Assembly (NCBI GenBank): GCA_036505275.1
Contig: DASXTS010000525.1
Span: forward strand, 1 to 32,153
DNA length: 32,153 nucleotides
Source: DASXTS01 sp036505275
Lineage (GTDB): Bacteria > Actinomycetota > Actinomycetes > Mycobacteriales > Pseudonocardiaceae
Direction: 5' to 3'
Made by a program: the position numbers and the translations under genes. Shown here one piece after another: positions 23,813 to 30,986 of the stretch. A model generated the notes under the pieces. It made no database searches. It was given only the letters and a program-made list of their open reading frames with translations, and was not told the DNA's origin. Every line of letters begins with the position of its first letter. Positions within the stretch are counted from its first letter, which is position 1.

Positions 23813-24124
23813 TCACACCAGCACTGCGAGCAGGAACAGCAGTGCCTCCCACACCGCGAACACCACGCCGAGCAGCATCAGTCCGACCAGAATCACCGCG
23901 AGGGTCCGGCGCGGGCCCCGGGCGCGACTGGCCGACTCGGCGAAATCCCGCACCCCGGCCAGCGATCCCTCGACCGTGAAGGACGGCGGCGTGCGCTCCA
24001 TCCGGTCCAGGTGCGCGGCGAAGGCCTGCACGTCCGGGTCGGCGGGATCGAGGCCGATCAGATCGTCGGCGAAGCGGCCCCGCGGACCGGCCTGGTCGTC
24101 GTCTGGCTGACCGGCTCGGGGCAT
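23813..24124 (-). CDS. Small C-terminally anchored membrane protein
   Basis: A 103-residue protein that I do not assign to a named family. An acidic N-terminal half (QPDDDQAGPRGRFADDLIGLDPADPDVQAFAAHLDRMERTPPS has helix-forming parts) precedes one or two hydrophobic stretches at about 73-101 (LAVILVGLMLLGVVFAVWEA, LLFLLAVLV) that reach the C-terminus. Coding use matches its neighbours, and the ATG follows TACCGT by 6 nt. It lies between the polymerase gene and the divergent msrB, and the two -10 hexamers on either side are only 26 bp apart. Confidence 0.75.
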   Translation of the reverse strand: MPRAGQPDDDQAGPRGRFADDLIGLDPADPDVQAFAAHLDRMERTPPSFTVEGSLAGVRDFAESASRARGPRRTLAVILVGLMLLGVVFAVWEALLFLLAVLV

Positions 24125-24130
24125 AAGACA

Positions 24131-24136
24131 ACGGTA
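24131..24136 (-). promoter_or_regulatory. -10 hexamer, small membrane protein (leaderless)
   Basis: TACCGT on the minus strand ends 6 nt before ATG 24124. Confidence 0.55.
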
Positions 24137-24161
24137 ACCCGTGCCCGAACGGGCGCACGCG

Positions 24162-24167
24162 TAGCGT
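24162..24167 (+). promoter_or_regulatory. -10 hexamer, msrB (leaderless)
   Basis: TAGCGT ends 7 nt before ATG 24175, divergent from the previous promoter. Confidence 0.55.
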
Positions 24168-24174
24168 GGAGCGC

Positions 24175-24615
24175 ATGAAACCCGTTGTTGGCGCGGCTGT
24201 TGGCGCGACCCCGAAGGTGGTCAAGTCCGACGCCGAGTGGCGCCAGGAGCTGTCCCCGGCCGAGTACCGCGTGCTCCGCGAGGCCGGCACGGAGCCAGCC
24301 TTCACCGGCGAGTACACCGACACCGAGACCGCCGGCAGCTACGAGTGCCGGGCCTGCGGCGCCGAACTGTTCCGCAGCGACGCCAAGTTCGAGTCGCACT
24401 GCGGCTGGCCGTCGTTCTTCACCCCGCTCGCCGGCGACGCGGTGATCCTGCGCGAGGACCGCAGCCACGGCATGGTGCGCATCGAGGTGCTGTGCGCAAC
24501 CTGCCTCAGCCACCTCGGCCACGTCTTCGAGGGCGAGGGCTACGACACCCCGACCGACCAGCGGTACTGCATCAACTCCGTCGCCCTGCGGCTGCTACCG
24601 GACACTCAGAGCTAA
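24175..24615 (+). CDS. msrB: Peptide-methionine (R)-S-oxide reductase
   Basis: A 146-residue MsrB. It starts with the conserved KSDAEWRQELSPAEYRVLREAGTEPAFTGEY-type region (residues 17-48). Zinc ligands are CRAC and CATC, and the substrate region is HCGWPSFF. The catalytic Cys is in RYCINSVAL near the C-terminus, and GHVFEGEGY is conserved. It reduces methionine-R-sulfoxide in proteins, normally recycled by thioredoxin. A first 16 residues (MKPVVGAAVGATPKVV) extend slightly beyond typical starts, but the leaderless promoter supports ATG 24175. It is monocistronic and converges on hemQ. Confidence 0.95.
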   Translation: MKPVVGAAVGATPKVVKSDAEWRQELSPAEYRVLREAGTEPAFTGEYTDTETAGSYECRACGAELFRSDAKFESHCGWPSFFTPLAGDAVILREDRSHGMVRIEVLCATCLSHLGHVFEGEGYDTPTDQRYCINSVALRLLPDTQS

Positions 24616-24745
24616 GGCCTAGCCCCTTGCCGGCGGCCGCCACCCAACCGCACCATGTGCGCCTATCGTGATTGTCGGCGCGGCCGGAGCCTCAGGTTCA
24701 TGGCTGCGGCCCCGGTCCGAGTCCCAGGCTCGCAGCAGGGCATGC

Positions 24746-24761
24746 GGGCACGGCCGTGCCC
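24746..24761. terminator. Palindrome between convergent msrB and hemQ
   Basis: GGGCACGGCCGTGCCC is a perfect 16-bp palindrome in the 212-bp gap between the two stops. A terminator role is plausible from position only. The rest of the gap shows no gene. Confidence 0.35.
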
Positions 24762-24827
24762 CATGAAACGTCACATGCGAGTGCCCGGGGCTGACGTCCG
24801 GGCAATCGCCGTCTACGGGGCCCTCAG

Positions 24828-25520
24828 CTACGGCAGCGCGGCGACGAGTTCGGCGACCGGGACGCGTGGGCCGGTGAAGAACGGCACCTCCTCACGGACG
24901 TGCAGGCGGGCGCCGGTGGCGCGTAGGGCGCGCATCAGGTCGACGATGCGGTGCAGCTCATCGGCCTCGAAGGCGAGGAGCCACTCGTAGTCGCCGAGCG
25001 CAAAGGCCGCGACGGTGTTCGCCCGCACGTCCGGGTAGTCCCGGGCGGCCTTGCCGTGCTCGGCGAGCAGCCGGCGGCGCTCGGACTCCTCCAGCAGGTA
25101 CCAGTCGTAGCTGCGCACGAACGGATAGAGGCACAGGTAGCGGCGGGGCTCCTCGCCGGCCAGGAAGGCCGGCACGTGGCTCTGGTTGAACTCCGCCGGC
25201 CGGTGCACGCCGGTGTTCGACCACACCGGAACGCTGGCCCGGCCCAGCGCGGTGCGGCGCAGCCCGTTGTAGGCGGCCTGCAGCGCCTCGACCGTTTCGG
25301 CGTGCCACCACACCACGTAGTCGGCGTCGGCGCGCATGCCGGCGATGTCGTACACGCCCCGAACCACCACGCCCTTGTCCGCAAGGGCATCCAGGTAGTC
25401 TGCCGCCTCCTGGCCGGCGGCTGCGCGTTCGGCCGGGAGTCGGCCGGGCTCGACCCGGAAGGCCGACCACATGGTGTAGCGGATCGTGGAGTTCAGCTCG
25501 GCGTAGTTCAGGCGGGCCAT
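24828..25520 (-). CDS. hemQ: Coproheme decarboxylase (HemQ/ChdC)
   Basis: A 230-residue protein of the chlorite dismutase-like fold. It begins MARLNYAELNSTIRYTMWSAF, typical of actinobacterial HemQ. The catalytic Tyr lies in YPFVRSYDWYLL, and the axial heme His is in LLAEHGKAARDYPDVRANT. It has no distal Arg motif of true chlorite dismutases. It decarboxylates coproheme III to heme b with peroxide as oxidant, the last step of the coproporphyrin-dependent pathway. cutA is 12 bp upstream on the same strand, so the two are cotranscribed. hemG and hemE are further upstream, which gives a heme cluster. Confidence 0.94.
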   Translation of the reverse strand: MARLNYAELNSTIRYTMWSAFRVEPGRLPAERAAAGQEAADYLDALADKGVVVRGVYDIAGMRADADYVVWWHAETVEALQAAYNGLRRTALGRASVPVWSNTGVHRPAEFNQSHVPAFLAGEEPRRYLCLYPFVRSYDWYLLEESERRRLLAEHGKAARDYPDVRANTVAAFALGDYEWLLAFEADELHRIVDLMRALRATGARLHVREEVPFFTGPRVPVAELVAALP

Positions 25521-25532
25521 GCCGCTATGGTC

Positions 25533-25847
25533 TCAGACCTGCTCGGACACCCACCTCAAGTAATCCTGGCTGCCGCCGACGATCGGCGTGGCGATGATCT
25601 CCGGCAGGTCGTACGGGTGGTGCCGTCCGAGGTGCTCGACCAGCTCGTCGAGCCGTTCCGCCGTGGTCTTGGCCAGGCACTGCCACTCCTGCTCGGCCTG
25701 CACCACCCCCTGCCACCGGTAGACGCTGCAGATCGGCCCGACGACCTGAACGCACGCCGCCAGCCGTCCGTCCACCATGCCACGCGCGAGCCGCTCGGCG
25801 GCCTCCTCGGAGTCCACCGTGGTCAGCACCTGCACACAGTCAGCCAC
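25533..25847 (-). CDS. cutA: CutA-like divalent-cation tolerance protein
   Basis: A 104-residue protein with the CutA1 ferredoxin-like fold: VLTTVDSEEAAERLARGMVDGRLAACVQVVGPICSVYRWQG, then EWQCLAKTTAERLDELVEHLGRHHPYDLPEIIATPIVGGSQDYLRWV. The conserved AACVQ and HPYxxPEI motifs are complete. CutA forms trimers; its link to copper tolerance is from E. coli and its function elsewhere is unsettled. The GTG start follows TAGCGT by 8 nt, so this is the first gene of the cutA-hemQ unit. Confidence 0.93.
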   Translation of the reverse strand: MADCVQVLTTVDSEEAAERLARGMVDGRLAACVQVVGPICSVYRWQGVVQAEQEWQCLAKTTAERLDELVEHLGRHHPYDLPEIIATPIVGGSQDYLRWVSEQV

Positions 25848-25855
25848 GGCACCGC

Positions 25856-25861
25856 ACGCTA
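25856..25861 (-). promoter_or_regulatory. -10 hexamer, cutA-hemQ (leaderless)
   Basis: TAGCGT on the minus strand ends 8 nt before GTG 25847. Confidence 0.5.
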
Positions 25862-25878
25862 CCGGCCACGCCCATCTC

Positions 25879-26016
25879 GGCGACGATGTGACGTTGTCCC
25901 GGACCTATTGGGGACCCGGACCTAATGGGGACCCGGACCTATTGGGGACCCGGACCTATTGGGGACCCGGACCTAATGGGGACCCGGACCTAATGGGGAG
26001 ATGTCACATCGTCGCC
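25879..26016. repeat. Dispersed palindrome, copy 3, with expanded loop
   Basis: Arms GGCGACGATGTGACGT (25879-25894) and ATGTCACATCGTCGCC (26001-26016) pair with one mismatch. The loop is enlarged to 106 bp by the 17-bp tandem array. The right arm is within the hemG coding sequence. Confidence 0.85.
25901..25999. repeat. 17-bp tandem array, 5.8 units
   Basis: Five full units of GGACCTAWTGGGGACCC and one partial unit, head to tail. Only one position varies, in the order T, A, T, T, A, A. On the minus strand each unit contains TAG or TAG-like ATAGG, and hemG ends in the first one it meets. Confidence 0.9.
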
Positions 26017-27438
26017 AAATGCGGGTGCGTCCGTTCGGGTCAACTGGGCGGCGAGGCGGTGCGCGGCGGCATCGGCGGTAGCGATGCAAGCCGGGATGCC
26101 GATGCCGTGCAGGGCGGCGCCGGCCACCGCCAGACGGGGAAGTTCGGCGACGCCGGCCTCGATGGCGGCGACCCGGTCCAGGTGCCCGACGGCGTACTGC
26201 GGCAGGCCGCCGCCCCATCGGGTGACGACGGTGTCGGCGGGCGCCGCGGTGATGCCGGTGAGCTCTGCGAGGTCGCGGCGCACCAGCCGGACCAGTTCGG
26301 CGTCGTCTGCCCGCAGTGTCGCCGGCTCGCCGTGCCGGCCGAGCGAAGCGCGCAGCACGGTGGCGCCGGTGTCGAGATGCGGCCACTTCACGGTGGAGTA
26401 GGTGAAGGCCTTGCTGCTCAGCGGCTCGCCGGTGGCGACCAGCACACCCGAGGACGAGGGCAGGCGGACGGTTCGTGGCAGGGCCAGCGAGACGATCACG
26501 CTGGACGCCACGTCGATCCCGGCCGCCGCGGCGGAAGCAGCCGGGTGCAGGGGTGCGAGCAGCCGGCGCAGGGCCGGCGGTGGCACGGCGAGCAGCACGC
26601 CGTCCGCGTCCAGGTGCTCCGGCGCCGGCGCGGCGCCGATCTCCAGGCGCCAGCCATTCGCGGTGCGGGCCAGGCCGCGCACCGGCAGCCCGAGCCGCTG
26701 CTCGGCACTCGCGGCCCGCACCAGGGTCTCGACCAGCACTGACATCCCGCCGCGCAGCGCGCCGAACAGTGGTCCGCCCGTGCCCCCACCGGCGGACAGC
26801 GCAAGCGCCGCGGCGGACAGCAGCGACGGGGGCCGGCCGGCGGCGGCCAGGGCGTCCAGCGCGGCGGCCAGCGGCGGCATCGTCGGACGCAGGCCCAGCG
26901 TCTCGGCCCGCGCCGCGTACACGCCGCCGAGCAGCGGGTCCACCAGCCGCGTGGCCACCTCGACGCCGAGCCGCTCGGCCACCAGCGGCCCGACGGCCAC
27001 ATCGGCGCCGTCCCACCGCATGGGTTTGGAAGGCTCGGCGCGGACCATAGCCAGTCCGGCCGGGGACAGCAGGCCGTCGAGGTCGTCGGCGCCGGCCGGC
27101 ACGCCCAGCACGGTGCGCGCCGGCAGCGGCGCACAGCGGCCGTCGAAGCGCACCTGCGCCGCGGCCGGACCCGGGTGCACCAGCCCGCCGGCCAGGCCCA
27201 GCTCACGGACCAGCGCCAGCGCCTCCGGCCGGCGCACCAGGAAGGCCTCCGCGCCGACGTCGTACGGCACCCCGGCCAGTGGCACGGTGCGCAGCTTGCC
27301 CCCCGCCGCAGTGGCCTGCTCCACAACCGTGATGCGCGCTGCACAGCCGAGCAGGCGGCGCAGCCGGTAGGCCCCGGCCAGCCCGGAGATCCCTCCGCCG
27401 ACCACGACGACGTGCACCGGCGGCGACCCCGCGATCAC
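25990..27438 (-). CDS. hemG: Protoporphyrinogen/coproporphyrinogen III oxidase (HemG/HemY, CgoX)
   Basis: A 482-residue FAD enzyme. The N-terminal dinucleotide fold reads VVVVGGGISGLAGAYRL, followed by VVEQATAAGGKLRTV and YDVGAEAFLVRRPEAL. Further conserved parts are LVDPLLGGVYAARAETLGLR, FGALRGGMSVLVETL, SSKAFTYSTVKWPHL and the closing VAGAALHGIGIPACIATADAAAHRL, typical of oxygen-dependent HemY enzymes. With HemQ present, the substrate is most likely coproporphyrinogen III. The GTG start overlaps the hemE stop (GTGA). The last residues (GDDVTSPH) and the stop are encoded by palindrome copy 3. Confidence 0.94.
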   Translation of the reverse strand: MIAGSPPVHVVVVGGGISGLAGAYRLRRLLGCAARITVVEQATAAGGKLRTVPLAGVPYDVGAEAFLVRRPEALALVRELGLAGGLVHPGPAAAQVRFDGRCAPLPARTVLGVPAGADDLDGLLSPAGLAMVRAEPSKPMRWDGADVAVGPLVAERLGVEVATRLVDPLLGGVYAARAETLGLRPTMPPLAAALDALAAAGRPPSLLSAAALALSAGGGTGGPLFGALRGGMSVLVETLVRAASAEQRLGLPVRGLARTANGWRLEIGAAPAPEHLDADGVLLAVPPPALRRLLAPLHPAASAAAAGIDVASSVIVSLALPRTVRLPSSSGVLVATGEPLSSKAFTYSTVKWPHLDTGATVLRASLGRHGEPATLRADDAELVRLVRRDLAELTGITAAPADTVVTRWGGGLPQYAVGHLDRVAAIEAGVAELPRLAVAGAALHGIGIPACIATADAAAHRLAAQLTRTDAPAFGDDVTSPH

Positions 27439-28496
27439 AGCGAGTGGACCAGTTGCACGATGCGGGTCAGCACGTCGGGGTCGGTCTCGGGCAGCACGCC
27501 GTGCCCCAGGTTCATCACATGCCCGTCCGCGGCGCCGCCCTCGGCCACCACCCGCCGCACCTCGCGCTCCACCACCGGCCAGCCGGCGAAGAGCACCGCC
27601 GGGTCGAGGTTGCCCTGCACCACGGCCGGCCGGTCCGGACGGGCCGCGCGGATCCGCCGCGCCGCGGCGTCCAGCGGGGTGCGCCAGTCCACCCCGACCA
27701 CGTCGGCGCCGGCCTGGGCCATCGAGCCGAGCAGCTCGCCGGTGCCGACCCCGAAGTGGATCCGCGGCACGCCGTGGTCGGCCAGCCCGTCGAGCACCGC
27801 CGCCGAGTGCGGCAGCACGAACTCGCGGTAGTCCCGGTCGGAGAGCCCCCCTGCCCACGAGTCGAACAGCTGCACGGCGTCCACCCCGGCGTCGACCTGC
27901 ACCCGGAGGAAGGTCAGGGTGAGCCGGGCCAGCCGCCCGGCAAGCTCGTGCCAGGTGTCCGGATCGGCGTGCATGAGCGCCTTGGTCCGCGCGTGGTGCC
28001 GGCTCGGACCGCCCTCGACCAGGTAGGACGCGAGGGTGAACGGCGCGCCGGCGAAGCCGATCAGCGGCGTGTCGCCAAGCTCGCCGACCAGCAGCCGGAC
28101 GGCGGCTGCCACCGGTTCAACCGCGGCCGGATCGAGTGCCGGCAACGCCCCCACATCGGCGGCCGTGCGCACCGGGTGCTCGATGACCGGGCCGGTCCCA
28201 GCCACGATGTCCAGGCCGACGCCGGCCGTAGCCAGCGGCACGACGATGTCGCTGAACAGGATGGCGGCGTCCACCCCGTGCCGGCGCACCGGCTGCAGAG
28301 TGATCTCGCAGGCCAGCTCGGGGGTCAGGCAGGCGGACAGCATGTCGGTGCCGGCGCGCAGCCGGCGGTACTCCGGCAGCGACCGGCCGGCCTGCCGCAT
28401 GAACCACACCGGCGGTCGGGGCGGGCGGCCGCCACGGGCGGCGACCAGTAACGGTGCGGTGTCCAGCGCGCGGCGCTGGCTGACTGGCGCGGTCAT
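27435..28496 (-). CDS. hemE: Uroporphyrinogen decarboxylase
   Basis: A 353-residue protein. The N-terminal active-site loop PPVWFMRQAGRSLPEYRRLR is complete, with the Arg residues that hold the substrate carboxylates. Next come VDAAILFSDIVVPLATAGV (conserved Asp), GFAGAPFTLASYLVEGG and VQLFDSWAGGLSDRDYREF. NLGHGVLPETDPD near the C-terminus is also diagnostic. It decarboxylates the four acetate side chains of uroporphyrinogen III to give coproporphyrinogen III. ATG 28496 is chosen; ATG 28508 would add four residues. The stop overlaps the hemG start, so flow through the pathway is coupled to translation. Confidence 0.95.
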   Translation of the reverse strand: MTAPVSQRRALDTAPLLVAARGGRPPRPPVWFMRQAGRSLPEYRRLRAGTDMLSACLTPELACEITLQPVRRHGVDAAILFSDIVVPLATAGVGLDIVAGTGPVIEHPVRTAADVGALPALDPAAVEPVAAAVRLLVGELGDTPLIGFAGAPFTLASYLVEGGPSRHHARTKALMHADPDTWHELAGRLARLTLTFLRVQVDAGVDAVQLFDSWAGGLSDRDYREFVLPHSAAVLDGLADHGVPRIHFGVGTGELLGSMAQAGADVVGVDWRTPLDAAARRIRAARPDRPAVVQGNLDPAVLFAGWPVVEREVRRVVAEGGAADGHVMNLGHGVLPETDPDVLTRIVQLVHSL

Positions 28497-28526
28497 CTCG
28501 CCAGCCATCGTCGCACGGGCGGGCAC

Positions 28527-28558
28527 GGCGTCCGGCACAGCAGGCGTCCGGCACAGCA
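28527..28558. repeat. 16-bp tandem duplication upstream of hemE
   Basis: GGCGTCCGGCACAGCA occurs twice in succession in the region between hemE and the divergent zinc-ribbon gene. It may affect the hemE promoter. No clear -10 hexamer is seen. Confidence 0.7.
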
Positions 28559-28703
28559 TCAGCATCGCCCGGCGCCCGAAATCGCCGGCCGCCCCGAACC
28601 GCCCGGCACACCGAATCGCCGGGCGGCCGGCGTGGCATCCCGCGACCGGGGCCGCCGCCGTGGCACCGTCCTCGCCAACATGACCCTGGCGCGGAGGTGG
28701 GAC

Positions 28704-28961
28704 ATGGCCGAGCGGCGGCACGACGGTATCGGACCCGCCGGGCTCGAGTTGCGTGTAGAGGTGCACTGGTGCCTGCAATGCCGGGCCGAGCGCACCGTGC
28801 AGATCATGCAGCTGGCCACCGATCCGGAGCCCATCGCGGTTTGCGTGGAATGCGGCGCCGGGGTCGACATGTGGCTGTCCGCCGACCTCGTCGACCCCGC
28901 GCCGCCTCTGCAGCGGCACGGCTCCGACGAGCGGCGCAGCGGCCAGCAGGGTGCCGCGTGA
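28704..28961 (+). CDS. Small zinc-ribbon-like protein
   Basis: An 85-residue protein with two CxxC pairs, HWCLQCRAE and VCVECGAG, 23 residues apart, which should bind one zinc ion. The C-terminal 30 residues are polar. ATG 28704 has the strong ribosome site GGAGGT and is preferred to the in-frame ATG 28680. No enzyme motif is visible. A role in nucleic-acid or protein binding is a guess. It is divergent from hemE and 59 bp before the DUF3000 gene. Confidence 0.7.
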   Translation: MAERRHDGIGPAGLELRVEVHWCLQCRAERTVQIMQLATDPEPIAVCVECGAGVDMWLSADLVDPAPPLQRHGSDERRSGQQGAA

Positions 28962-29007
28962 CCGAGCGCCGGCGGCGCGCCTGCAGCGGCATCTCCGGTA
29001 AGGCTCC

Positions 29008-29013
29008 TACAGT
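29008..29013 (+). promoter_or_regulatory. -10 hexamer, DUF3000 gene (leaderless)
   Basis: TACAGT ends 7 nt before GTG 29021. Confidence 0.55.
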
Positions 29014-29020
29014 TCGACAT

Positions 29021-29632
29021 GTGTCCGTAGGCAGGGCGCGCCCTCCGGCGCCGCGCGACCGGCCGGCCGCGGAAGGTCCTGCGCCGGCCCTGTTCGCCGA
29101 CGCCGTCGCCGCGTTGAGCGCCGCGCGGCCACGTCCGGAGATCACCATCGGCCCGCTGCCTGCGCCCCAACGCCTCGCCCCGTGGACGCACGCCATCAGC
29201 GCCGAGGTGAGCACCGCGGCGGACACCGGGGACGACGACTCCCCGGTGGCGACGGCGCGGCTGGTGCTGCTGCACGACCCGGACGGTCACCAGGCGTGGG
29301 ACGGCGTGCTCCGGCTGGTGATCTACGTGCGCGCCGAGCTGGACGACGAGTTGGCCGGCGACCCGCTGCTGCCCGAGGTCGGCTGGTCATGGCTCACCGA
29401 GGCGCTCGAGCTCTCCGGAGCCCGCTTCACCGCGCTCGGCGGCACCGTCACCCAGACCTCCTCTGCCCGCTTCGGCGACATAGCCGGACCCGTGCACAGC
29501 CACGAGATCGAACTGCGCGCCTCGTGGACGCCGCTGGACGCCGAGCTGACCTCGCACGCCGAGGCGTTCTGCACGTTGGTGGCCACCGCCGCCGGCCTGC
29601 CCCCGGTCGGCGTCAGCACGTTCACCCGGTGA
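29021..29632 (+). CDS. DUF3000 family protein
   Basis: A 203-residue actinobacterial protein with no signal peptide. Diagnostic stretches are RPEITIGPLPAPQRLAPWTHAISAEV, ATARLVLLHDPDGHQAWDG, RLVIYVRAELDDELAGDPLLPEVGWSWL, and GTVTQTSSARFGDI. The function is unknown. It is found next to hemE and ribonuclease D in many actinomycetes, and that order is kept here apart from the inserted regulator and remnant. GTG 29021 is chosen from the leaderless promoter. Confidence 0.88.
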   Translation: MSVGRARPPAPRDRPAAEGPAPALFADAVAALSAARPRPEITIGPLPAPQRLAPWTHAISAEVSTAADTGDDDSPVATARLVLLHDPDGHQAWDGVLRLVIYVRAELDDELAGDPLLPEVGWSWLTEALELSGARFTALGGTVTQTSSARFGDIAGPVHSHEIELRASWTPLDAELTSHAEAFCTLVATAAGLPPVGVSTFTR

Positions 29633-29696
29633 GCGGACCGGCATCGGTGACGTTCGGCAAACGTGAGGAGCCGGTGTAACCAACTGGAGTCCCAGC

Positions 29697-29935
29697 TACC
29701 GGATTGTCTCGCCGCCTGATCTCATGATTTCGAGCGAGCCCCGGGCCGATCGGGTGGATGCCGAGGGCGGAATTGTCCGCGCAAGCGACCGACCACGTGA
29801 TCAAGCGCGACACGTATGCCGACGCCAGCATTCCGCATTACCGGATCGTCGATTCGGACGAACCAGTGTCGATCAACGGTCGTCACCTTGCCGGCGAGTT
29901 CAGGTACCAGGACCCTGGTGCCGGCGGCTCGACCA
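29697..29935 (+). pseudogene. Uma2-family (DUF820, PF05685) remnant
   Basis: Two frames give segments of a Uma2 restriction-endonuclease-fold protein: SPPDLMISSEPRADRVDAEG to about 29789, then ATDHVIKRDTYADASIPHYR and IVDSDEPVSI in another frame. The part that normally lies between (the EVVSP active-site strand) is deleted, as is the N-terminus. It is therefore not functional. Uma2 genes are often multicopy in actinomycetes. Confidence 0.65.
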
Positions 29936-30256
29936 ACTGCGCTACCGCTACACCATCGCGTGGTCCTTGTCAAGCATCCGTTCGGCGCAGCCGCGGATTC
30001 TCAGCGTGCCAACCCTGACACGTCGCGTCAGCACGACCCAGCGTTAACGGATCGGCCGCATGGTCACGCTACCGAGCGACACGAGGACGGTTGGTAACAA
30101 CCCGATCGGTAAATCGTCCGGTCGAATGGCCCCGTTGAGCCGCTTGGGCGGCTACGCTTCCCCCGTCTACACCACCCCCGAGTGGTCGGCGGCGCGGTCG
30201 ATCGGTCGGGGGTCCCGGTGAGGTCGGGGGGCACGACCGATCAGGGAGGTAGTGAC
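29936..30256. other. Intergenic region before the response regulator
   Basis: No gene is recognised. It contains TACGCT at 30153, a possible -10, and an inverted repeat GATCGGTCG (30200-30208) / CGACCGATC (30234-30242) just upstream of the ribosome site GGAGGT (30245-30250). Confidence 0.45.
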
Positions 30257-30970
30257 GTGGCTGCCGTTGGCCTTGGCGCGGCTGTTCGCACACCCGCCGG
30301 CACAATGCCGGCACCAATGGTCCCGCACCCGCGGGAGGAACTGTTCTCGGTGCTTGTGGTGGATGACCATCCGCTGCTTCGCGAGGCGATCGCGACCCGG
30401 CTGTCGCAGATGGGCGCGGGCACCGTGCACGAGGCCGCCACCGTGGCGGAAGCCCGCGCGAGGGCGCTGGCCAGTGGTCCGTGTGACCTCGCGATTCTCG
30501 ACCTGGGGCTGCCGGACGGCAGCGGGCTGGACCTGGTTGGCGAGCTGCGCTCGCTCGGTTGGCCGCGCATCGTCGTGCTGGCCTCGTCCGACGACCCGTT
30601 CGCGGTCCGTTCGGCGTTCCAGGCCGGGGCGCAGGCCTATCTGCTCAAGTCGGCCTCGCCGTCGATCGTCACCGACGGCGTCCGCCGGGTGCTGGACGGC
30701 GGGGTGTACGCGGACCCGAACGTCGCGCCGATGCTCGCCGCCGGCACCAGGGTGCCCGGCACCGACAACACTCCGCGGGAGCTCTCCGCGCGCGAGGTGG
30801 AGGTGCTGCAGTTGGTGGCCGACGGGCGGTCGAACAAGGAGATCGGCGAGGCGCTCAACCTCTCCGCGCTGACCGTCAAGAGTCACCTGTCGCGCATCGG
30901 CCGCAAGCTCGGCACCGGTGACCGTGCGCAGATGGTTGCCCTGGCGATGCGAGCCGGGGTCATCCGCTGA
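30257..30970 (+). CDS. LuxR/NarL-family response regulator (orphan)
   Basis: A 237-residue regulator. After a 33-residue N-terminal extension, the receiver domain has LVVDDHPLLREA, the phosphoacceptor Asp in LAILDLGLPDGSG, VVLASSD and YLLKSAS. The LuxR-type domain has LSAREVEVLQLVADGRSNKEIGEAL and ALTVKSHLSRIGRKLG. The switch residue after VVLA is Ser. No kinase is adjacent. It is conserved in this place beside ribonuclease D in many actinomycetes. GTG 30257 has GGAGGT six bases upstream. Confidence 0.92.
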   Translation: MAAVGLGAAVRTPAGTMPAPMVPHPREELFSVLVVDDHPLLREAIATRLSQMGAGTVHEAATVAEARARALASGPCDLAILDLGLPDGSGLDLVGELRSLGWPRIVVLASSDDPFAVRSAFQAGAQAYLLKSASPSIVTDGVRRVLDGGVYADPNVAPMLAAGTRVPGTDNTPRELSAREVEVLQLVADGRSNKEIGEALNLSALTVKSHLSRIGRKLGTGDRAQMVALAMRAGVIR

Positions 30971-30986
30971 TGCAGGCAACCCTGCC

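Noticed and set aside
24655..24827. Small plus-strand gene between msrB and hemQ
   Set aside because: The frame continues antisense into hemQ and has no recognisable motif.
25901..25999. CRISPR-like array
   Set aside because: Units are contiguous 17-mers without spacers and no cas genes are present.
25990..28496. Biosynthetic or defence cluster around the heme genes
   Set aside because: hemE, hemG, cutA and hemQ are ordinary housekeeping genes; no accessory enzymes accompany them.
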